This document shows positions 38,080 to 48,616 of a stretch of 64,000 nucleotides of DNA, piece by piece. Source of the stretch: Bifidobacterium reuteri DSM 23975 (GTDB lineage: Bacteria > Actinomycetota > Actinomycetes > Actinomycetales > Bifidobacteriaceae); contig NZ_JGZK01000001.1 of assembly GCF_000741695.1 (NCBI RefSeq), forward strand, positions 310,001-374,000. Direction: 5' to 3'. Position 1 is the first letter of the stretch, and the number at the start of each line of letters is the position of its first letter. The notes under the pieces were generated by a model. It saw only the letters and a program-made list of their open reading frames with translations, was not told the DNA's origin and searched no databases. A program made the position numbers and the translations under genes.

Positions 38080-38910
38080 ATGGCTATCCGCGTTTACAAG
38101 CCGACGTCCGCAGGCCGTCGTAACGCGTCCGTCTCGGATTTCTCCGAGCTGACGCGCTCCACGCCTGAGAAGTCGCTTCTTCGCAAGAAGTCCAAGACCG
38201 GCGGTCGTAACTCCTACGGCCGTATCACCTCCCGCCACCGTGGCGGCGGTCACAAGCGTCAGTACCGTCTCATCGATTTCAAGCGTTGGGACAAGGACGG
38301 CGTGCCCGCAAAGGTCGCTGAGATCGAATACGATCCGAACCGTACCGCTCGTATCGCCCTGCTGCACTTCGCAGACGGCGAGAAGCGCTACATCATCGCG
38401 CCGAAGGGCATCAAGCAGGGTGACGTCATCGAGACCGGTGCCCAGGCCGATATCAAGCCGGGCAACAACCTGCCGCTGCACAGCATCCCGACCGGTACCG
38501 TGGTCCACGCCATCGAGCTGAAGCCGCTGGGCGGCGCCAAGATCGCCCGCTCCGCCGGTGCTTCCGTCCAGCTCGTCGCAAAGGATGGCGCTTACGCCCA
38601 GCTGCGTATGCCGTCCGGCGAAATCCGCAACGTCGACGCCCGCTGCCGTGCAACCGTCGGCGAGGTCGGCAATGAGGACCACGCCAACATCCAGCTCGGC
38701 AAGGCTGGTCGCGCCCGTTGGATGGGCAAGCGCCCGATTACCCGTGGTGAATCCATGAACCCGGTCGACCACCCGCACGGCGGTCGTACCCGCGGTGGCA
38801 AGCCGCCGGTTTCCCCGTGGGGCAAGGGCGAGGTTCGTACTCGTCGTCCGAAGAAGGCTTCGAACAAGATGATTGTTCGTCGTCGTCCGTCTGGCAAGAA
38901 CCGCAAGTAA
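38080..38910 (+). CDS. rplB: 50S ribosomal protein L2
   Basis: 276 residues; needed for subunit joining and peptidyl-transferase centre folding. Signatures are [18 protein letters not shown] and the C-terminal [24 protein letters not shown], which carries the conserved His near the active site. Confidence 0.98.
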   Translation: MAIRVYKPTSAGRRNASVSDFSELTRSTPEKSLLRKKSKTGGRNSYGRITSRHRGGGHKRQYRLIDFKRWDKDGVPAKVAEIEYDPNRTARIALLHFADGEKRYIIAPKGIKQGDVIETGAQADIKPGNNLPLHSIPTGTVVHAIELKPLGGAKIARSAGASVQLVAKDGAYAQLRMPSGEIRNVDARCRATVGEVGNEDHANIQLGKAGRARWMGKRPITRGESMNPVDHPHGGRTRGGKPPVSPWGKGEVRTRRPKKASNKMIVRRRPSGKNRK

Positions 38911-38925
38911 GGGAGTATCGAGAAG

Positions 38926-39204
38926 ATGACTCGTAGCATCAAGAAGGGCCCCTTCGTCGACGCCCACTTGCAGAAGAAAGTCGACGAGCAGAACGAGAAG
39001 GGCACCAAGAACGTCATCAAGACGTGGTCCCGTCGTTCGATGATCACTCCTGATTTCATCGGACACACCTTCGCCGTTCATGACGGTCGTAAGCATGTCC
39101 CGGTGTTCGTCACCGAGGCCATGGTTGGTCACAAGCTGGGTGAGTTCGCCCCCACGAAGACCTTCAAGGGTCACGTGAAGGACGACAAGAAGGCCCGCCG
39201 CTAA
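38926..39204 (+). CDS. rpsS: 30S ribosomal protein S19
   Basis: 92 residues. [19 protein letters not shown] and the [28 protein letters not shown] block mark S19, which contacts S13 in the 30S head. It follows rplB by 15 bp. Confidence 0.98.
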   Translation: MTRSIKKGPFVDAHLQKKVDEQNEKGTKNVIKTWSRRSMITPDFIGHTFAVHDGRKHVPVFVTEAMVGHKLGEFAPTKTFKGHVKDDKKARR

Positions 39205-39220
39205 GGATAAGGAATAGAAC

Positions 39221-39580
39221 ATGGAAGCTAAAGCAATCGCTCGTCACGTCCGCGTGACGCCGCGCAAGGCTCGCCGCATGGTCGACCTCATCCGCGGCAA
39301 GAAGGCGACCGAAGCCGTCACCATTTTGAAGTTCGCCCCTCAGGCTGCGGCCCTGCCGGTCCGCAAGACCCTGGAGAGCGCCATCGCCAACGCTCGTGTG
39401 AAGGCCGACAAGGCCGGCGAGCCGTTCCGCGAGAACGACCTGGTCATCAAGGAGACCTTTGTTGATGAAGGCGTGACCCTCAAGCGCTTCCGCGCTCGTG
39501 CCCAGGGCCGTGCTGCTCGCATCAACAAGCGCACCTCTCACATCACGGTCGTTGTGGCTAACAAGGAAGGAGCCCGCTAA
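39221..39580 (+). CDS. rplV: 50S ribosomal protein L22
   Basis: 119 residues. L22's long beta-hairpin lines the exit tunnel ([22 protein letters not shown]). [21 protein letters not shown] is the N-terminal signature. It is preceded by AAGGATAAGG and ends two bases before rpsC. Confidence 0.98.
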   Translation: MEAKAIARHVRVTPRKARRMVDLIRGKKATEAVTILKFAPQAAALPVRKTLESAIANARVKADKAGEPFRENDLVIKETFVDEGVTLKRFRARAQGRAARINKRTSHITVVVANKEGAR

Positions 39581-39582
39581 AG

Positions 39583-40386
39583 ATGGGTCAGAAGATCAAT
39601 CCGTTTGGCTACCGTCTGGGCATCACCGAGAACCACCGCTCCAAGTGGTTCTCCGACTCCAACAAGCCCGGCGAACGCTACCGCGACTTCGTCCTCGAGG
39701 ATGATCAGATCCGCAAGGAGATGAACAAGGACCTCGAGCGCGCTGGCGTGAGCAAGATCGTGATCGAGCGCACCCGTGACCGCGTCCGCGTGGACATTCA
39801 CACCGCCCGTCCGGGCATCGTGATTGGCCGTCGTGGCGCCGAGGCTGAGAAGGTCCGCGCCAAGCTCGAGAAGCTGACCGGCAAGCAGGTCCAGCTCAAC
39901 ATCTTCGAAGTCAAGAACGCCGCGCTGGATGCCCAGCTCGTCGCTCAGGGCATCGCAGAGCAGCTGACCAACCGCGTCACCTTCCGCCGTGCCATGCGCA
40001 AGGCTCAGCAGGACGCCATCCACGCTGGTGCCAAGGGTATCCGCATCAAGCTCTCCGGCCGCCTCGGCGGTGCGGAAATGAGCCGTTCCGAGTTCTCCCG
40101 CGAGGGTCGCGTTCCGCTGCAGACCCTCCGCGCCCTCATCGATTATGGCTTCTTCGAGGCCCGCACCACCTACGGCCGTATCGGCGTGAAGGTGTGGATC
40201 TACAAGGGCGATATGACCGAATCCGAGTTCGAAGAGCAGCAGGCTCAGCAGAACAACCGTCCTGGCCGTCGTGGCGATCGTCGTCCGCGCCGTGGCAACC
40301 GTTCCGCCGCCCAGCAGCAGTCCGCAGCCCCCAAGGCTGAAGCTCCTGCCGCCGAGGCCGCTCCTGCAGCAGAAACGAAGGAGTGA
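39583..40386 (+). CDS. rpsC: 30S ribosomal protein S3
   Basis: 267 residues. It has a KH-domain ([23 protein letters not shown]) and the C-terminal domain with [20 protein letters not shown]3 forms part of the mRNA entry tunnel. The last 45 residues are an Arg-rich and then Ala/Glu-rich tail typical of actinobacteria. Confidence 0.98.
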   Translation: MGQKINPFGYRLGITENHRSKWFSDSNKPGERYRDFVLEDDQIRKEMNKDLERAGVSKIVIERTRDRVRVDIHTARPGIVIGRRGAEAEKVRAKLEKLTGKQVQLNIFEVKNAALDAQLVAQGIAEQLTNRVTFRRAMRKAQQDAIHAGAKGIRIKLSGRLGGAEMSRSEFSREGRVPLQTLRALIDYGFFEARTTYGRIGVKVWIYKGDMTESEFEEQQAQQNNRPGRRGDRRPRRGNRSAAQQQSAAPKAEAPAAEAAPAAETKE

Positions 40387-40392
40387 GCAAGA

Positions 40393-40812
40393 ATGCTTAT
40401 CCCCAAGAGGACTAAGTACCGCAAGCAGCACCGCCCCGTGCGTTCTGGCATGTCCAAGGGTGGCAACGAGATCAACTTTGGTGACTACGGCATCCAGGCT
40501 CTCGCCCCGGCCTACGTGACCAACCGTCAGATCGAGGCTGCACGTATCGCCATGACCCGCTACATCAAGCGCGGTGGCCGTGTGTGGATCACGATCTTCC
40601 CGGATCGTCCGCTGACCAAGCACGCTCTCGGCGCCCGAATGGGTTCCGGTAAGGGTGCTCCCGAGTTCTGGATCGCCAACATCCGCCCTGGTCGCGTGAT
40701 GTTCGAGATCGGTGGCGTCTCTGACGATATCGCCAAGGAGGCCCTGCGCCGCGCCATCGATAAGCTTCCGATGAAGTGCCGCATTATCGCACGTGAAGGT
40801 GGTGACATCTGA
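40393..40812 (+). CDS. rplP: 50S ribosomal protein L16
   Basis: 139 residues. [24 protein letters not shown] and [12 protein letters not shown] are hallmarks; L16 organises the A-site tRNA region. Its stop overlaps the rpmC ATG by one base. Confidence 0.98.
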   Translation: MLIPKRTKYRKQHRPVRSGMSKGGNEINFGDYGIQALAPAYVTNRQIEAARIAMTRYIKRGGRVWITIFPDRPLTKHALGARMGSGKGAPEFWIANIRPGRVMFEIGGVSDDIAKEALRRAIDKLPMKCRIIAREGGDI

Positions 40813-41063
40813 TGGCTATCGGTACCGCTGATTACTCCATCAAGAATCTGAACGAGAAGACCGACGCGGAAATCGAAGGCTTCCTCAAGAAGTCCAAGGA
40901 AGAGCTGTTCAACCTGCGCTTCCAGCACGCGACCGGTCAGCTCGACAACACTGCCCGTCTCAAGGCCGTCAAGCGCGACATCGCCCGCATGTACACCGTG
41001 CTTCGCGAGCGTCAGCTTGGCATCAGCCAGGAGCCGGCCGCTACCGAATCCAAGGAGAAGTGA
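40812..41063 (+). CDS. rpmC: 50S ribosomal protein L29
   Basis: 83 residues. The core [48 protein letters not shown] is a typical L29 helical hairpin. It is translationally coupled to rplP by a TGATG-type overlap, and the last residues form a short Glu/Lys tail. Confidence 0.97.
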   Translation: MAIGTADYSIKNLNEKTDAEIEGFLKKSKEELFNLRFQHATGQLDNTARLKAVKRDIARMYTVLRERQLGISQEPAATESKEK

Positions 41064-41065
41064 TT

Positions 41066-41326
41066 ATGGCTGAAGAGCGTAACTCCCGTAAGGTTCGCCG
41101 CGGCTACGTCGTGTCCGATAAGATGGACAAGACGATTACCGTCGAGCTCGAGCATCGTTCGACCCACCCGCTCTACGGCAAGGTCGTTCGTACCACCAGC
41201 AAGGTCAAGGCCCATGATGAACACAACGACGCCCACATTGGCGACCTCGTGAGTATTATGGAAACTCGGCCTTTGAGCAAGACCAAGCGCTGGCGTCTCG
41301 AATCCATTATCGAGCGCGCTAAGTAA
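41066..41326 (+). CDS. rpsQ: 30S ribosomal protein S17
   Basis: 86 residues from the ATG at 41066 ([23 protein letters not shown]). [19 protein letters not shown] and [15 protein letters not shown]-like ends identify S17, an early 16S rRNA binder. It is the last gene of the S10 block before a hairpin. Confidence 0.97.
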   Translation: MAEERNSRKVRRGYVVSDKMDKTITVELEHRSTHPLYGKVVRTTSKVKAHDEHNDAHIGDLVSIMETRPLSKTKRWRLESIIERAK

Positions 41327-41347
41327 GTAAAGTTCGGCAAGGCTCGC

Positions 41348-41392
41348 CATTTACCGGGGCATCATGGACTCCACGATGCCCCGGTAAATGGG
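41348..41392 (+). terminator. Perfect 17-bp hairpin at the S10/spc boundary
   Basis: CCATTTACCGGGGCATC (41348-41364) and GATGCCCCGGTAAATGG (41376-41392) enclose an 11-nt loop. There is no T-tract, and the arm ends 27 bp before rplN. It may terminate or attenuate the S10 operon ahead of spc. Confidence 0.6.
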
Positions 41393-41419
41393 GAGAACCA
41401 GCTCGGCTAAGGAGAATCA

Positions 41420-41788
41420 ATGATTCAGCAGGAAACGCGGCTTCATGTCGCCGACAACACGGGTGCGAAGGAACTCCTCGCCATCCGAGTGCTCGGCGGA
41501 TCGAAGCGACGCTATGCCGGCATCGGCGACGTGATCGTCGCCTCCGTCAAGGACGCCATTCCTGGCGGGTCGGTCAAGAAGGGCGACGTGGTCAAGGCCG
41601 TTGTCGTCCGCACTGTCAAGGAATCCCGTCGTACGGACGGTTCCTACATCAAGTTCGACGAGAACGCCGCCGTCATTCTCGGCTCCGGCCGTGAACCGAA
41701 GGGCACTCGTATCTTCGGACCGGTTGGTCGTGAACTGCGTGAGCACAAGTTCATGAAGATCGTGTCCCTCGCTCCGGAGGTGATCTGA
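41420..41788 (+). CDS. rplN: 50S ribosomal protein L14
   Basis: 122 residues. [37 protein letters not shown] is the invariant L14 start; L14 contacts L19 and the 30S bridge. First gene of the spc block, preceded by a TAAGGAG ribosome-binding site. Confidence 0.98.
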   Translation: MIQQETRLHVADNTGAKELLAIRVLGGSKRRYAGIGDVIVASVKDAIPGGSVKKGDVVKAVVVRTVKESRRTDGSYIKFDENAAVILGSGREPKGTRIFGPVGRELREHKFMKIVSLAPEVI

Positions 41789-41789
41789 C

Positions 41790-42125
41790 ATGGTAGCCAA
41801 GATTAAGAGCGGCGATCTGGTCAAGGTCATCCGTGGCAAGGACCGCGGTAAGGAAGGCACCGTGAAGCGTGTGCTTCCGAACGACCGACTGATCGTTGAA
41901 GGCGTTCAGATCGTCAAGAAGCATGTGCGTGCCACCCAGCAGGGTCAGCAGGCAGGCATTGTGTCCACCGAGGCTCCGATTCATCGCTCCAACGTGATGA
42001 TCATCGATCCGGAGACCAAGCAGCCTACCCGCGTGGGTGTCACCATCAAGGAAGAGGCGCGTGACGGCAAGGTGAAGACCGTGCGCGTGCGCGTCGCCAA
42101 GAAGTCCGGAAAGGAGCTGGCATGA
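41790..42125 (+). CDS. rplX: 50S ribosomal protein L24
   Basis: 111 residues. The KOW motif [21 protein letters not shown] at the N-terminus defines L24, an assembly initiator. Its stop overlaps the rplE start. Confidence 0.97.
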   Translation: MVAKIKSGDLVKVIRGKDRGKEGTVKRVLPNDRLIVEGVQIVKKHVRATQQGQQAGIVSTEAPIHRSNVMIIDPETKQPTRVGVTIKEEARDGKVKTVRVRVAKKSGKELA

Positions 42126-42694
42126 CCGATACCACTGTCGAAGCGCCGGCCACCCCGCGCTTGAAGGCCAAGTACAACGAGCAGATCATCGCTGAGCTCG
42201 AGAAGGAGTTCAAGTACTCCAACCCGATGCAGGTCGCTCGTGTCCAGAAGGTCGTTGTCTCCATGGGCGTTGGTGCCGCTGCTCGTGACTCCAAGCTCAT
42301 CGAAGGTGCCGTCAAGGATCTCACTGTGATCACCGGCCAGAAGCCGAAGATCACCAAGGCCAAGAAGTCCGTCGCTCAGTTCCATCTGCGCGAAGGCCAG
42401 GCCATCGGCGCGTACGTCACCCTGCGTGGCGACCGCATGTGGGAGTTCCTGGATCGTCTGCTGACCCTTGCGCTGCCTCGTATCCGCGACTTCCGCGGTA
42501 TCAACGGCCACCAGTTCGATGGCCAGGGCAACTACAACTTTGGTCTCACCGAGCAGTCCATGTTCCACGAGATCGATCCGGATGCGATCGACCACGTGCG
42601 CGGTATGGATATCACTGTGGTGACCTCCACCAAGGACGACAAGGAAGCCTACGCTCTGCTGAAGCACCTCGGCTTCCCCTTCAAGGAGAACTGA
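42122..42694 (+). CDS. rplE: 50S ribosomal protein L5
   Basis: 190 residues. [35 protein letters not shown] and [22 protein letters not shown] are family blocks; L5 binds 5S rRNA and P-site tRNA. It overlaps rplX by four bases. Confidence 0.98.
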   Translation: MTDTTVEAPATPRLKAKYNEQIIAELEKEFKYSNPMQVARVQKVVVSMGVGAAARDSKLIEGAVKDLTVITGQKPKITKAKKSVAQFHLREGQAIGAYVTLRGDRMWEFLDRLLTLALPRIRDFRGINGHQFDGQGNYNFGLTEQSMFHEIDPDAIDHVRGMDITVVTSTKDDKEAYALLKHLGFPFKEN

Positions 42695-42695
42695 T

Positions 42696-42881
42696 ATGGC
42701 AAAAACCGCTCTTAAGAACAAGGCGGCCGGCAAGCCGAAGTTCAAGGTGCGCGCTTACACGCGCTGCCAGGTCTGCGGTCGTCCCCACTCCGTCTACCGC
42801 AAGTTCGGCCTGTGCCGCATCTGCCTTCGTGAGAAGGCCCACCGCGGCGAGCTGCCCGGAGTTACGAAGTCCAGTTGGTAA
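42696..42881 (+). CDS. rpsZ: 30S ribosomal protein S14, zinc-binding type Z
   Basis: 61 residues. [27 protein letters not shown] carries two CxxC pairs, so this is the C+ zinc ribbon form of S14. One base separates it from rplE. Confidence 0.98.
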   Translation: MAKTALKNKAAGKPKFKVRAYTRCQVCGRPHSVYRKFGLCRICLREKAHRGELPGVTKSSW

Positions 42882-42969
42882 ACATCGACGCTGAAGGTCC
42901 GCGGCACGTTCCGCCCATGAGGGCGGAACAGCGGCGGAAACCACGGCGAGAAAGGGCATGAAGCCCAAA

Positions 42970-43368
42970 ATGACAATGACAGATCCGATCGCAGACATGC
43001 TGACGCGTCTGCGTAACGCGAGCGCGGCCAAGCACGAAACCGTGGATATGCCGTACTCGAAGTTCAAGGCGAACATCGCCGAGATCCTGAAGCGTGAAGG
43101 TTACATCAAGGACTTCACCGCCAAGGAAGCCAAGGTCGGCCAGACTCTTGAGGTCACCCTCAAGTACGGTCCGAACGGTGAGCGTTCCATTCAGGGCATC
43201 AAGCGCATCTCCAAGCCGGGTCTTCGCCGTTACGCGAAGTCCGACTCCCTGCCGATGCCGCTCGGTGGCCTGGGCATCGCCATCATCTCGACCTCCTCGG
43301 GACTGCTGACTCAGAAGGAATGCCTCGACCGAGGCATTGGCGGCGAGATTGTCGCCTTCGTGTGGTGA
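42970..43368 (+). CDS. rpsH: 30S ribosomal protein S8
   Basis: 132 residues from the ATG at 42970 ([17 protein letters not shown]), the usual S8 length; an ATG at 42958 is in frame but its AAAGG box would be only two bases away. [15 protein letters not shown] and the [27 protein letters not shown] end identify S8, a 16S central-domain organiser and, in E. coli, the spc repressor. Confidence 0.97.
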   Translation: MTMTDPIADMLTRLRNASAAKHETVDMPYSKFKANIAEILKREGYIKDFTAKEAKVGQTLEVTLKYGPNGERSIQGIKRISKPGLRRYAKSDSLPMPLGGLGIAIISTSSGLLTQKECLDRGIGGEIVAFVW

Positions 43369-43385
43369 GAAAGGAGAGCTGAAAC

Positions 43386-43925
43386 ATGGCATCGCATATT
43401 GGTAAGCTCCCCGTCGCCATCCCTGCTGGCGTCGAAGTCAAGATCGACGGTCAGAACTTCTCGGCCAAGGGTGCCAAGGGTTCCGACTCCTACGTGGTTC
43501 CGGAAGGCATCTCCGCTGTCGTCGAAGGCAACGAGATCATTCTCACCCCGGCCGATGACCTGCGTCCGACCCGTGCCAAGCACGGTCTGGCCCGTTCCAT
43601 CATCGCCGGCATGGTCAAGGGTGTGCACGATGGCTACTCCAAGACCCTCGAGATCGTCGGCACAGGTTACCGCGCCGTCGCCAAGGGCCAGGGCATCGAG
43701 TTCTTCCTCGGCTACTCCCACACCATCACCGTCAACCCGCCCGAAGGCATCACGCTGAAGGTCACCGATCCGACCCATGTGGTCGTTGAGGGCTCTGACA
43801 AGCAGGTCGTCGGCCAGGTTGCCGCCAACATCCGCAAGCTGCGCGCTCCGGAGCCTTACAAGGGCAAGGGCGTCAAGTACGCCGACGAGCACATCCTGCG
43901 CAAGGCTGGAAAGGCTGGTAAGTGA
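43386..43925 (+). CDS. rplF: 50S ribosomal protein L6
   Basis: 179 residues. [18 protein letters not shown] at the start and [25 protein letters not shown] at the end are L6 signatures. L6 lies near the sarcin-ricin loop. An AAAGGAGA ribosome-binding site precedes it. Confidence 0.98.
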   Translation: MASHIGKLPVAIPAGVEVKIDGQNFSAKGAKGSDSYVVPEGISAVVEGNEIILTPADDLRPTRAKHGLARSIIAGMVKGVHDGYSKTLEIVGTGYRAVAKGQGIEFFLGYSHTITVNPPEGITLKVTDPTHVVVEGSDKQVVGQVAANIRKLRAPEPYKGKGVKYADEHILRKAGKAGK

Positions 43926-43926
43926 T

Positions 43927-44298
43927 ATGAGCGTTGCAATTCTCGGAAAGGGCAAGAAGGTCGCCCTCAAGCGCCGTCATGCACGCATTCGCAAGCGCAT
44001 CTCCGGCACCCCCGAGCGTCCGCGCCTGGTGGTCACCCGCTCCAACCGCCACATGGTTGCCCAGGTGGTCGACGACACCAAGGGCGTGACTCTGGTGTCC
44101 GCTTCCACTCTGCAGGCCGACTTCGCCGGCTTCCAGGGCACCAAGGTTGAGGCTGCCAAGAAGGTCGGCGAGCTGATTGCCGACAAGGCCAAGGCTGCCG
44201 GCATCACCGCAGTCGTCTTCGACCGTGGTGGCAACAAGTACACTGGTCGCGTCGCAGCTGTTGCTGAAGGCGCCCGCGAGGGAGGTCTGGCACTGTGA
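43927..44298 (+). CDS. rplR: 50S ribosomal protein L18
   Basis: 123 residues from the ATG at 43927 ([25 protein letters not shown]). [23 protein letters not shown] and the [26 protein letters not shown] end define L18, which carries 5S rRNA. One base separates it from rplF, and its stop overlaps rpsE. Confidence 0.97.
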   Translation: MSVAILGKGKKVALKRRHARIRKRISGTPERPRLVVTRSNRHMVAQVVDDTKGVTLVSASTLQADFAGFQGTKVEAAKKVGELIADKAKAAGITAVVFDRGGNKYTGRVAAVAEGAREGGLAL

Positions 44299-45023
44299 GC
44301 GACAACGAAGCAAAGGAAACCCAAGTGGCTGAAGAAACTCAGAACACTGTGGCGACCGAATCCAACAACGAGGACCGCAAGGGTCGTCGTGGCCAGCGCG
44401 GTGAGGGCCGTCGTGGCGAGCGTCGTAACCGTCGCGAGGAAAACCGCGGCGACGAAATGCTCGATCGCGTGGTGACCATCAACCGTGTGTCCAAGACCCA
44501 CAAGGGTGGTCGTACCTTCAGCTTTGCCGCCCTCGTGGTGGTCGGCGATGGTAACGGCACCGTTGGTGTTGGCTACGGCAAGTCCCGTGAGGTCCCGGCC
44601 GCCATCGCCAAGGGCCAGCTCGACGCCAAGAAGCACATGTTCACTGTGCCTCGCGTCCGCGGCACCATCACCCACCCGGTTCAGGGCCACGATGCCGCAG
44701 GCACCGTGCTCCTGCTCCCGGCAGCTCCGGGTACTGGCGTAATCGCCGGTGGCTCCGTGCGCGCCGTTATGGAATGCGCCGGCATCACCGACGTGCTGTC
44801 CAAGTCCATGGGCTCTGCCACCGCCGTGAACGTCGTCCGCGCCACTGTGGCTGCCCTCAAGCAGCTCGAGGAGCCGGAAGAGATCGCAGCCCGTCGTGGC
44901 CTCGCTCTGAACGAAGTCGCTCCTGACAACCTGCTGCGTGCCCGCGCCGAAGGCATCGCCGAAGCCCGCAAGGCTCGCGAAGAGGCTGCTGCCAAGGCCG
45001 CTGAAGAGAAGGATGGTGAGTGA
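44295..45023 (+). CDS. rpsE: 30S ribosomal protein S5
   Basis: 242 residues from a GTG overlapping the rplR stop. A charged N-terminal extension of about 55 residues precedes the dsRBD-like domain ([33 protein letters not shown]). [16 protein letters not shown] follows. S5 contributes to decoding fidelity. The Ala/Glu-rich tail is also longer than in E. coli (167 residues). Confidence 0.97.
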   Translation: MSDNEAKETQVAEETQNTVATESNNEDRKGRRGQRGEGRRGERRNRREENRGDEMLDRVVTINRVSKTHKGGRTFSFAALVVVGDGNGTVGVGYGKSREVPAAIAKGQLDAKKHMFTVPRVRGTITHPVQGHDAAGTVLLLPAAPGTGVIAGGSVRAVMECAGITDVLSKSMGSATAVNVVRATVAALKQLEEPEEIAARRGLALNEVAPDNLLRARAEGIAEARKAREEAAAKAAEEKDGE

Positions 45024-45028
45024 TAATC

Positions 45029-45214
45029 ATGGCTAAGAACCTGAAGATTACCCTGCATCACGGTCTCGTGAACCGTACTCCGGCTCAGCGCGCTACCGCC
45101 AAGACCCTCGGTCTGAACAAGATCGGTAAGACCGTCGTCCGTCCGGACACCCCGGCCAACCGTGGCTTGGCTAACGCCTTGCGCCACCTGGTCACCGTCG
45201 AGGAGGTTGACTGA
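45029..45214 (+). CDS. rpmD: 50S ribosomal protein L30
   Basis: 61 residues from the ATG at 45029. [56 protein letters not shown] is a full L30. It is five bases after rpsE and two before rplO. Confidence 0.97.
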   Translation: MAKNLKITLHHGLVNRTPAQRATAKTLGLNKIGKTVVRPDTPANRGLANALRHLVTVEEVD

Positions 45215-45216
45215 TT

Positions 45217-45669
45217 ATGGCAGATAACGAAATCCTGCAGATGCACGACCTGAAGCCCGCTCCGGGCGCCAACAAGGATCGCACCCGCGTTGGCCGTGGT
45301 GAAGGTTCCAAGGGCAAGACCGCTGGTCGTGGCGCCAAGGGCCAGACCAAGCGCAATCACGTGCGTCCTGGCTTCGAAGGTGGCCAGCTCCCGCTGTACA
45401 TGCGCCTGCCGAAGCTTCGTGGCTTCAAGAACCCGTTCAGGGTCGAGTTCCAGGTCATCAACATCGCACGTCTTGTGGAGCTCTTCCCCGAGGGTGGCGA
45501 CGTGACCGTGGCCGACCTGATCGCCAAGGGCGCTGTGCGCAGCAACGCTCCGGTCAAGGTTCTGGGTGAAGGCGAAACCACCGTTGCTTTCAACCTCAAG
45601 GGTGTGAAGGCTTCGGCTTCCGCCAAGTCCAAGATCGAAGCAGCTGGTGGCTCCATCTCCGAGGACTGA
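45217..45669 (+). CDS. rplO: 50S ribosomal protein L15
   Basis: 150 residues. [32 protein letters not shown] is the Gly-rich N-terminal tail that threads into 23S rRNA, and the C-terminal [23 protein letters not shown] is typical. Last gene of the spc block before a terminator. Confidence 0.98.
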   Translation: MADNEILQMHDLKPAPGANKDRTRVGRGEGSKGKTAGRGAKGQTKRNHVRPGFEGGQLPLYMRLPKLRGFKNPFRVEFQVINIARLVELFPEGGDVTVADLIAKGAVRSNAPVKVLGEGETTVAFNLKGVKASASAKSKIEAAGGSISED

Positions 45670-45699
45670 TAGTCTCTCTGAGGAGCTGATCACAGCAAT

Positions 45700-45746
45700 A
45701 TGACTAACCCCCGTTCGCTTTCCGGTGGACGGGGGTTCGTCATATT
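45700..45746 (+). terminator. Hairpin after rplO
   Basis: AACCCCCGT pairs with ACGGGGGTT, and ATGAC/GTCAT continues past a mismatch, around a 14-nt loop. It separates the ribosomal genes from the secY promoter. Confidence 0.75.
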
Positions 45747-45943
45747 CCAACGTTTTTCAAGTACTGCCTACCCGGGCTAACGTCCATCGGTGATTCATCG
45801 TCCTCGAATATTGGACGAATATTAGAGATCATCACTATGCTTTTCTCGAGACATAGGTGTGGCAAGTAGGCACGTTAGACTATGCTCGTTCGATAGTTTG
45901 TGTATTTGTGCGCTCCCAAGCGTGCCATAGGGAGGAAATCCAG

Positions 45944-47281
45944 GTGAGGACATTAATCCAGGCCCTGAAGACTAAGGAACTCAGGAAGAAGATCCTATTC
46001 GTCCTGTTCATCATCATCATCTACCGTATCGGGTCGTTCATTCCGACCCCGGGCGTGGATTATTCGGTGGTGCAGGAGTGCGTCGGCAAGATGCAGACCG
46101 CGTCCGAGAACTTCATCGGTCTGGTGAACCTCTTCTCCGGTGGCGCCATGCTGCAGTTGTCCATCTTCGCGTTGGGCGTCATGCCGTACATCACGGCATC
46201 CATCGTCGTGCAGCTGCTGCGTGTGGTCATCCCGCGCTTTGAGGCATTGCACAAGGAGGGCCAGTCCGGCGAGGCCAAGCTCACCCAGTACACGCGTTAC
46301 CTGACCATCGGCCTGGCCGTCCTCCAGTCCACGACCATCCTGGTCACCGCGCGTTCCGGCGCCCTGTTCAACTATGCGTGCGTCCAGGTCATCCCGGACG
46401 GCTCCGTGTGGAACCTCGTCGTCATGGTGCTGATCATGACCGGCGGCACCGGTCTGATCATGTGGATGGCCGAGCTCGTGACCGACAAGGGCATCGGCCA
46501 GGGCATGTCCATCTTGATCTTCATGTCCATCTGCTCCGGCTTCCTGCCCCAATTGTGGGAGATCGGCTGGGGCACCAACGGCACCGACGGCGACTGGGCC
46601 AAGTTCGCCATCGTGGTCTCGGTGCTCGTCGTCATCCTCATCTTCGTGGACTTCGTGGAACTGTGCCAGCGTCGTGTGCCTGTCCAGTACACGCGCCGCA
46701 TGATCGGCCGCAAGATGTACGGCGGCTCCTCCACCTACCTGCCGCTCAAGATCAACATGTCCGGCGTGATCCCCCCGATCTTCGCGTCCTCCATCCTCGC
46801 CATCCCGACCCTGATCGCCCAGTTCGGCAAGTCCGACCAGTCGTGGGTCAAGTGGATCAACGCGAATCTGGCGAACACCACGAGCGTGTGGTACATCGCC
46901 CTGTACGCGCTGATGATCGTGTTCTTCTGCTTCTTCTACACGTCCATCACGTTCAACCCGGACGAGACCGCCGACAACATGAAGCAGTACGGCGGTTTCA
47001 TCCCCGGCATCCGTGCCGGCAACGCCACCAGCCGCTACCTGACCTATGTGATGAACAGGCTCAACACGGTGGGCGCCGTCTACCTACTGTTCGTGGCCCT
47101 GATCCCGACCGTGCTGATCATGGCGCTCGGACTGAACGCGCAGCTGCCGTTCGGCGGCACCACCATCCTGATCATCGCCGGCGTGGGTCTCGACACCCTG
47201 CGTCAGGCCCGGGCCCAGACCGAGCAGTTCCAGTACACCGGTTTCCTGCTCGAAAACGTGGATCACAAGGAAGGCAAGTAA
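45944..47281 (+). CDS. secY: Protein translocase subunit SecY
   Basis: 445 residues from the GTG at 45944, eight bases after GGAGG; a longer frame from 45857 is rejected. Ten membrane segments form the translocation channel. KELRKKILFVLFIIIIYRIGSFIPTPG starts TM1 with the plug region after it. MPYITASIVVQLL, DKGIGQGMS and GKSDQSW are family blocks. It has its own promoter region (TTAGACTAT-like -10 near 45880) after the rplO terminator and is followed by adk. Confidence 0.97.
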   Translation: MRTLIQALKTKELRKKILFVLFIIIIYRIGSFIPTPGVDYSVVQECVGKMQTASENFIGLVNLFSGGAMLQLSIFALGVMPYITASIVVQLLRVVIPRFEALHKEGQSGEAKLTQYTRYLTIGLAVLQSTTILVTARSGALFNYACVQVIPDGSVWNLVVMVLIMTGGTGLIMWMAELVTDKGIGQGMSILIFMSICSGFLPQLWEIGWGTNGTDGDWAKFAIVVSVLVVILIFVDFVELCQRRVPVQYTRRMIGRKMYGGSSTYLPLKINMSGVIPPIFASSILAIPTLIAQFGKSDQSWVKWINANLANTTSVWYIALYALMIVFFCFFYTSITFNPDETADNMKQYGGFIPGIRAGNATSRYLTYVMNRLNTVGAVYLLFVALIPTVLIMALGLNAQLPFGGTTILIIAGVGLDTLRQARAQTEQFQYTGFLLENVDHKEGK

Positions 47282-47293
47282 GCCTCCAATGAC

Positions 47294-47328
47294 ATCGGCA
47301 CGGTTGGCATATGGCCAGTCGTGCCGAT
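47294..47328 (+). terminator. Hairpin between secY and adk
   Basis: ATCGGCACG (47294-47302) pairs with CGTGCCGAT (47320-47328), with an inner GGC/GCC stem. It is probably an attenuator rather than a full stop, as adk follows 45 bp later. Confidence 0.45.
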
Positions 47329-47372
47329 TCCGTACTAATACAACGACAAGCACTATCAAAAGGAGATAAACC

Positions 47373-47933
47373 ATGCGTCTGCTCATCATGGGTCCTCAGG
47401 GCGTGGGCAAGGGCACTCAGGCCGCACTGCTCGCCGAGCATTTTGACATCCCCACCATTTCCACGGGTGATATCTTCCGCTTCAACATCAAGAACAAGAC
47501 GGAACTGGGTCTGGAGGCCATGAGCTACACCGACAAGGGCGAGCTCGTGCCGGATTCCCTGACCAACAAGATCGTCAAGGATCGTCTGGCCAAGGAGGAT
47601 TGCGCCAACGGCTGGATTCTTGATGGCTATCCGCGAAACGCCGCTCAGGTCGAAGCCCTCGATCAGATGCTCGACGAGCTGGGCACCCCGCTTGACCATG
47701 TGGTGGCGCTCGAGGCCGACCGCGAAGTGCTGCTGGAGCGTATGAAGAAGCGCGCCGCAGAGCAGGGACGTGCCGATGACACTCCGGAGGCCATCGCAAA
47801 GCGTCTGGAAACGTACGAGAAGGAAACCGCTCCTCTGCTTGACATCTACAAGTCTCGCGGCCTGCTGGTGCTTGAGAACGGTGTCGGTGAGATCAGCGAG
47901 ATCAGCAAGCGCATCATCAGCGACCTGCACTGA
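47373..47933 (+). CDS. adk: Adenylate kinase
   Basis: A 186-residue enzyme interconverting ATP + AMP and 2 ADP. The P-loop is LLIMGPQGVGKGTQ. STGDIFRFNIKNKTELG binds AMP, and GWILDGYPRNAAQVEAL is the conserved Asp/Arg block. It is the short form without a zinc LID. AAAAGGAGAT precedes the ATG. Confidence 0.97.
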   Translation: MRLLIMGPQGVGKGTQAALLAEHFDIPTISTGDIFRFNIKNKTELGLEAMSYTDKGELVPDSLTNKIVKDRLAKEDCANGWILDGYPRNAAQVEALDQMLDELGTPLDHVVALEADREVLLERMKKRAAEQGRADDTPEAIAKRLETYEKETAPLLDIYKSRGLLVLENGVGEISEISKRIISDLH

Positions 47934-47983
47934 GTCAGCCAACGAAGAGTTGATTCGATAGTTCCGATATCACAGATCGGATC

Positions 47984-48026
47984 AGGTACCCCTATGCGAC
48001 ACGCCGGGTGTTGCGTAGGGGTACCT
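47984..48026 (+). terminator. secY-adk terminator
   Basis: A 19-bp stem with two G-U pairs (arms 47984-48002 and 48008-48026) and a 5-nt loop. Strong hairpin, weak T-tract. Confidence 0.8.
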
Positions 48027-48114
48027 CTGTATACGCCCCTGTATATATTTGAATGTCGGTGTGTCTTCGGATGCACTCGTAGTAATTCGTCCAGCGATAG
48101 GAAACCTGAGGCAC

Positions 48115-48333
48115 ATGGCAAAAGACGGTGTGATTGAAGTCGAAGGTCAGGTAGTGGAGGCACTGCCGAACGCGATGTTCCGCGTTGAGCTCGAAAACAA
48201 GCACATCGTGCTCGCCACGATCTCCGGCAAGATGCGCAAGAACTATATTCGTATTCTTCCCCAGGATCGTGTGGTGTTGGAAATGAGCCCCTACGACCTG
48301 AATCGTGGACGTATTACGTACCGCTACAAGTAA
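48115..48333 (+). CDS. infA: Translation initiation factor IF-1
   Basis: 72 residues, an OB-fold protein that occupies the A site during initiation. [26 protein letters not shown] and [27 protein letters not shown] are fully conserved. It opens the infA-rpmJ-rpsM-rpsK-rpoA-rplQ block. Confidence 0.98.
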   Translation: MAKDGVIEVEGQVVEALPNAMFRVELENKHIVLATISGKMRKNYIRILPQDRVVLEMSPYDLNRGRITYRYK

Positions 48334-48356
48334 AGGTACACAAGTAAAGGATAACC

Positions 48357-48470
48357 ATGAAGGTCAGCCCTAGTGTGAAGCGAATCTGCGAAAACTGCCG
48401 CGTGATTCGTCGTCACGGCCGCGTCATGGTGATCTGCACCAACCCCCGCCACAAGCAGCGTCAGGGCTGA
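48357..48470 (+). CDS. rpmJ: 50S ribosomal protein L36
   Basis: 37 residues: [19 protein letters not shown] and then [18 protein letters not shown]. The Cys/His pattern CENC...C...H is the zinc-binding form. It lies 23 bp after infA and is preceded by AAAGGAT. Confidence 0.97.
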   Translation: MKVSPSVKRICENCRVIRRHGRVMVICTNPRHKQRQG

Positions 48471-48616
48471 GAGCAGATTCTCCAGCGGCACCACAATTAA
48501 GGCACTCACTCACAGTGCTTCCCGAAAGGGAACGACACTGAACCACGGGTACGTAGGCCCGTGCCGGACTACCGGGGGAGCGGGTGCAAGACCTACGGAA
48601 ACAAGAAGGAATCGCA

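Noticed and set aside
45857-45943. N-terminal extension of SecY
   Set aside because: The GTG at 45944 has a strong GGAGG site and gives the normal family length.
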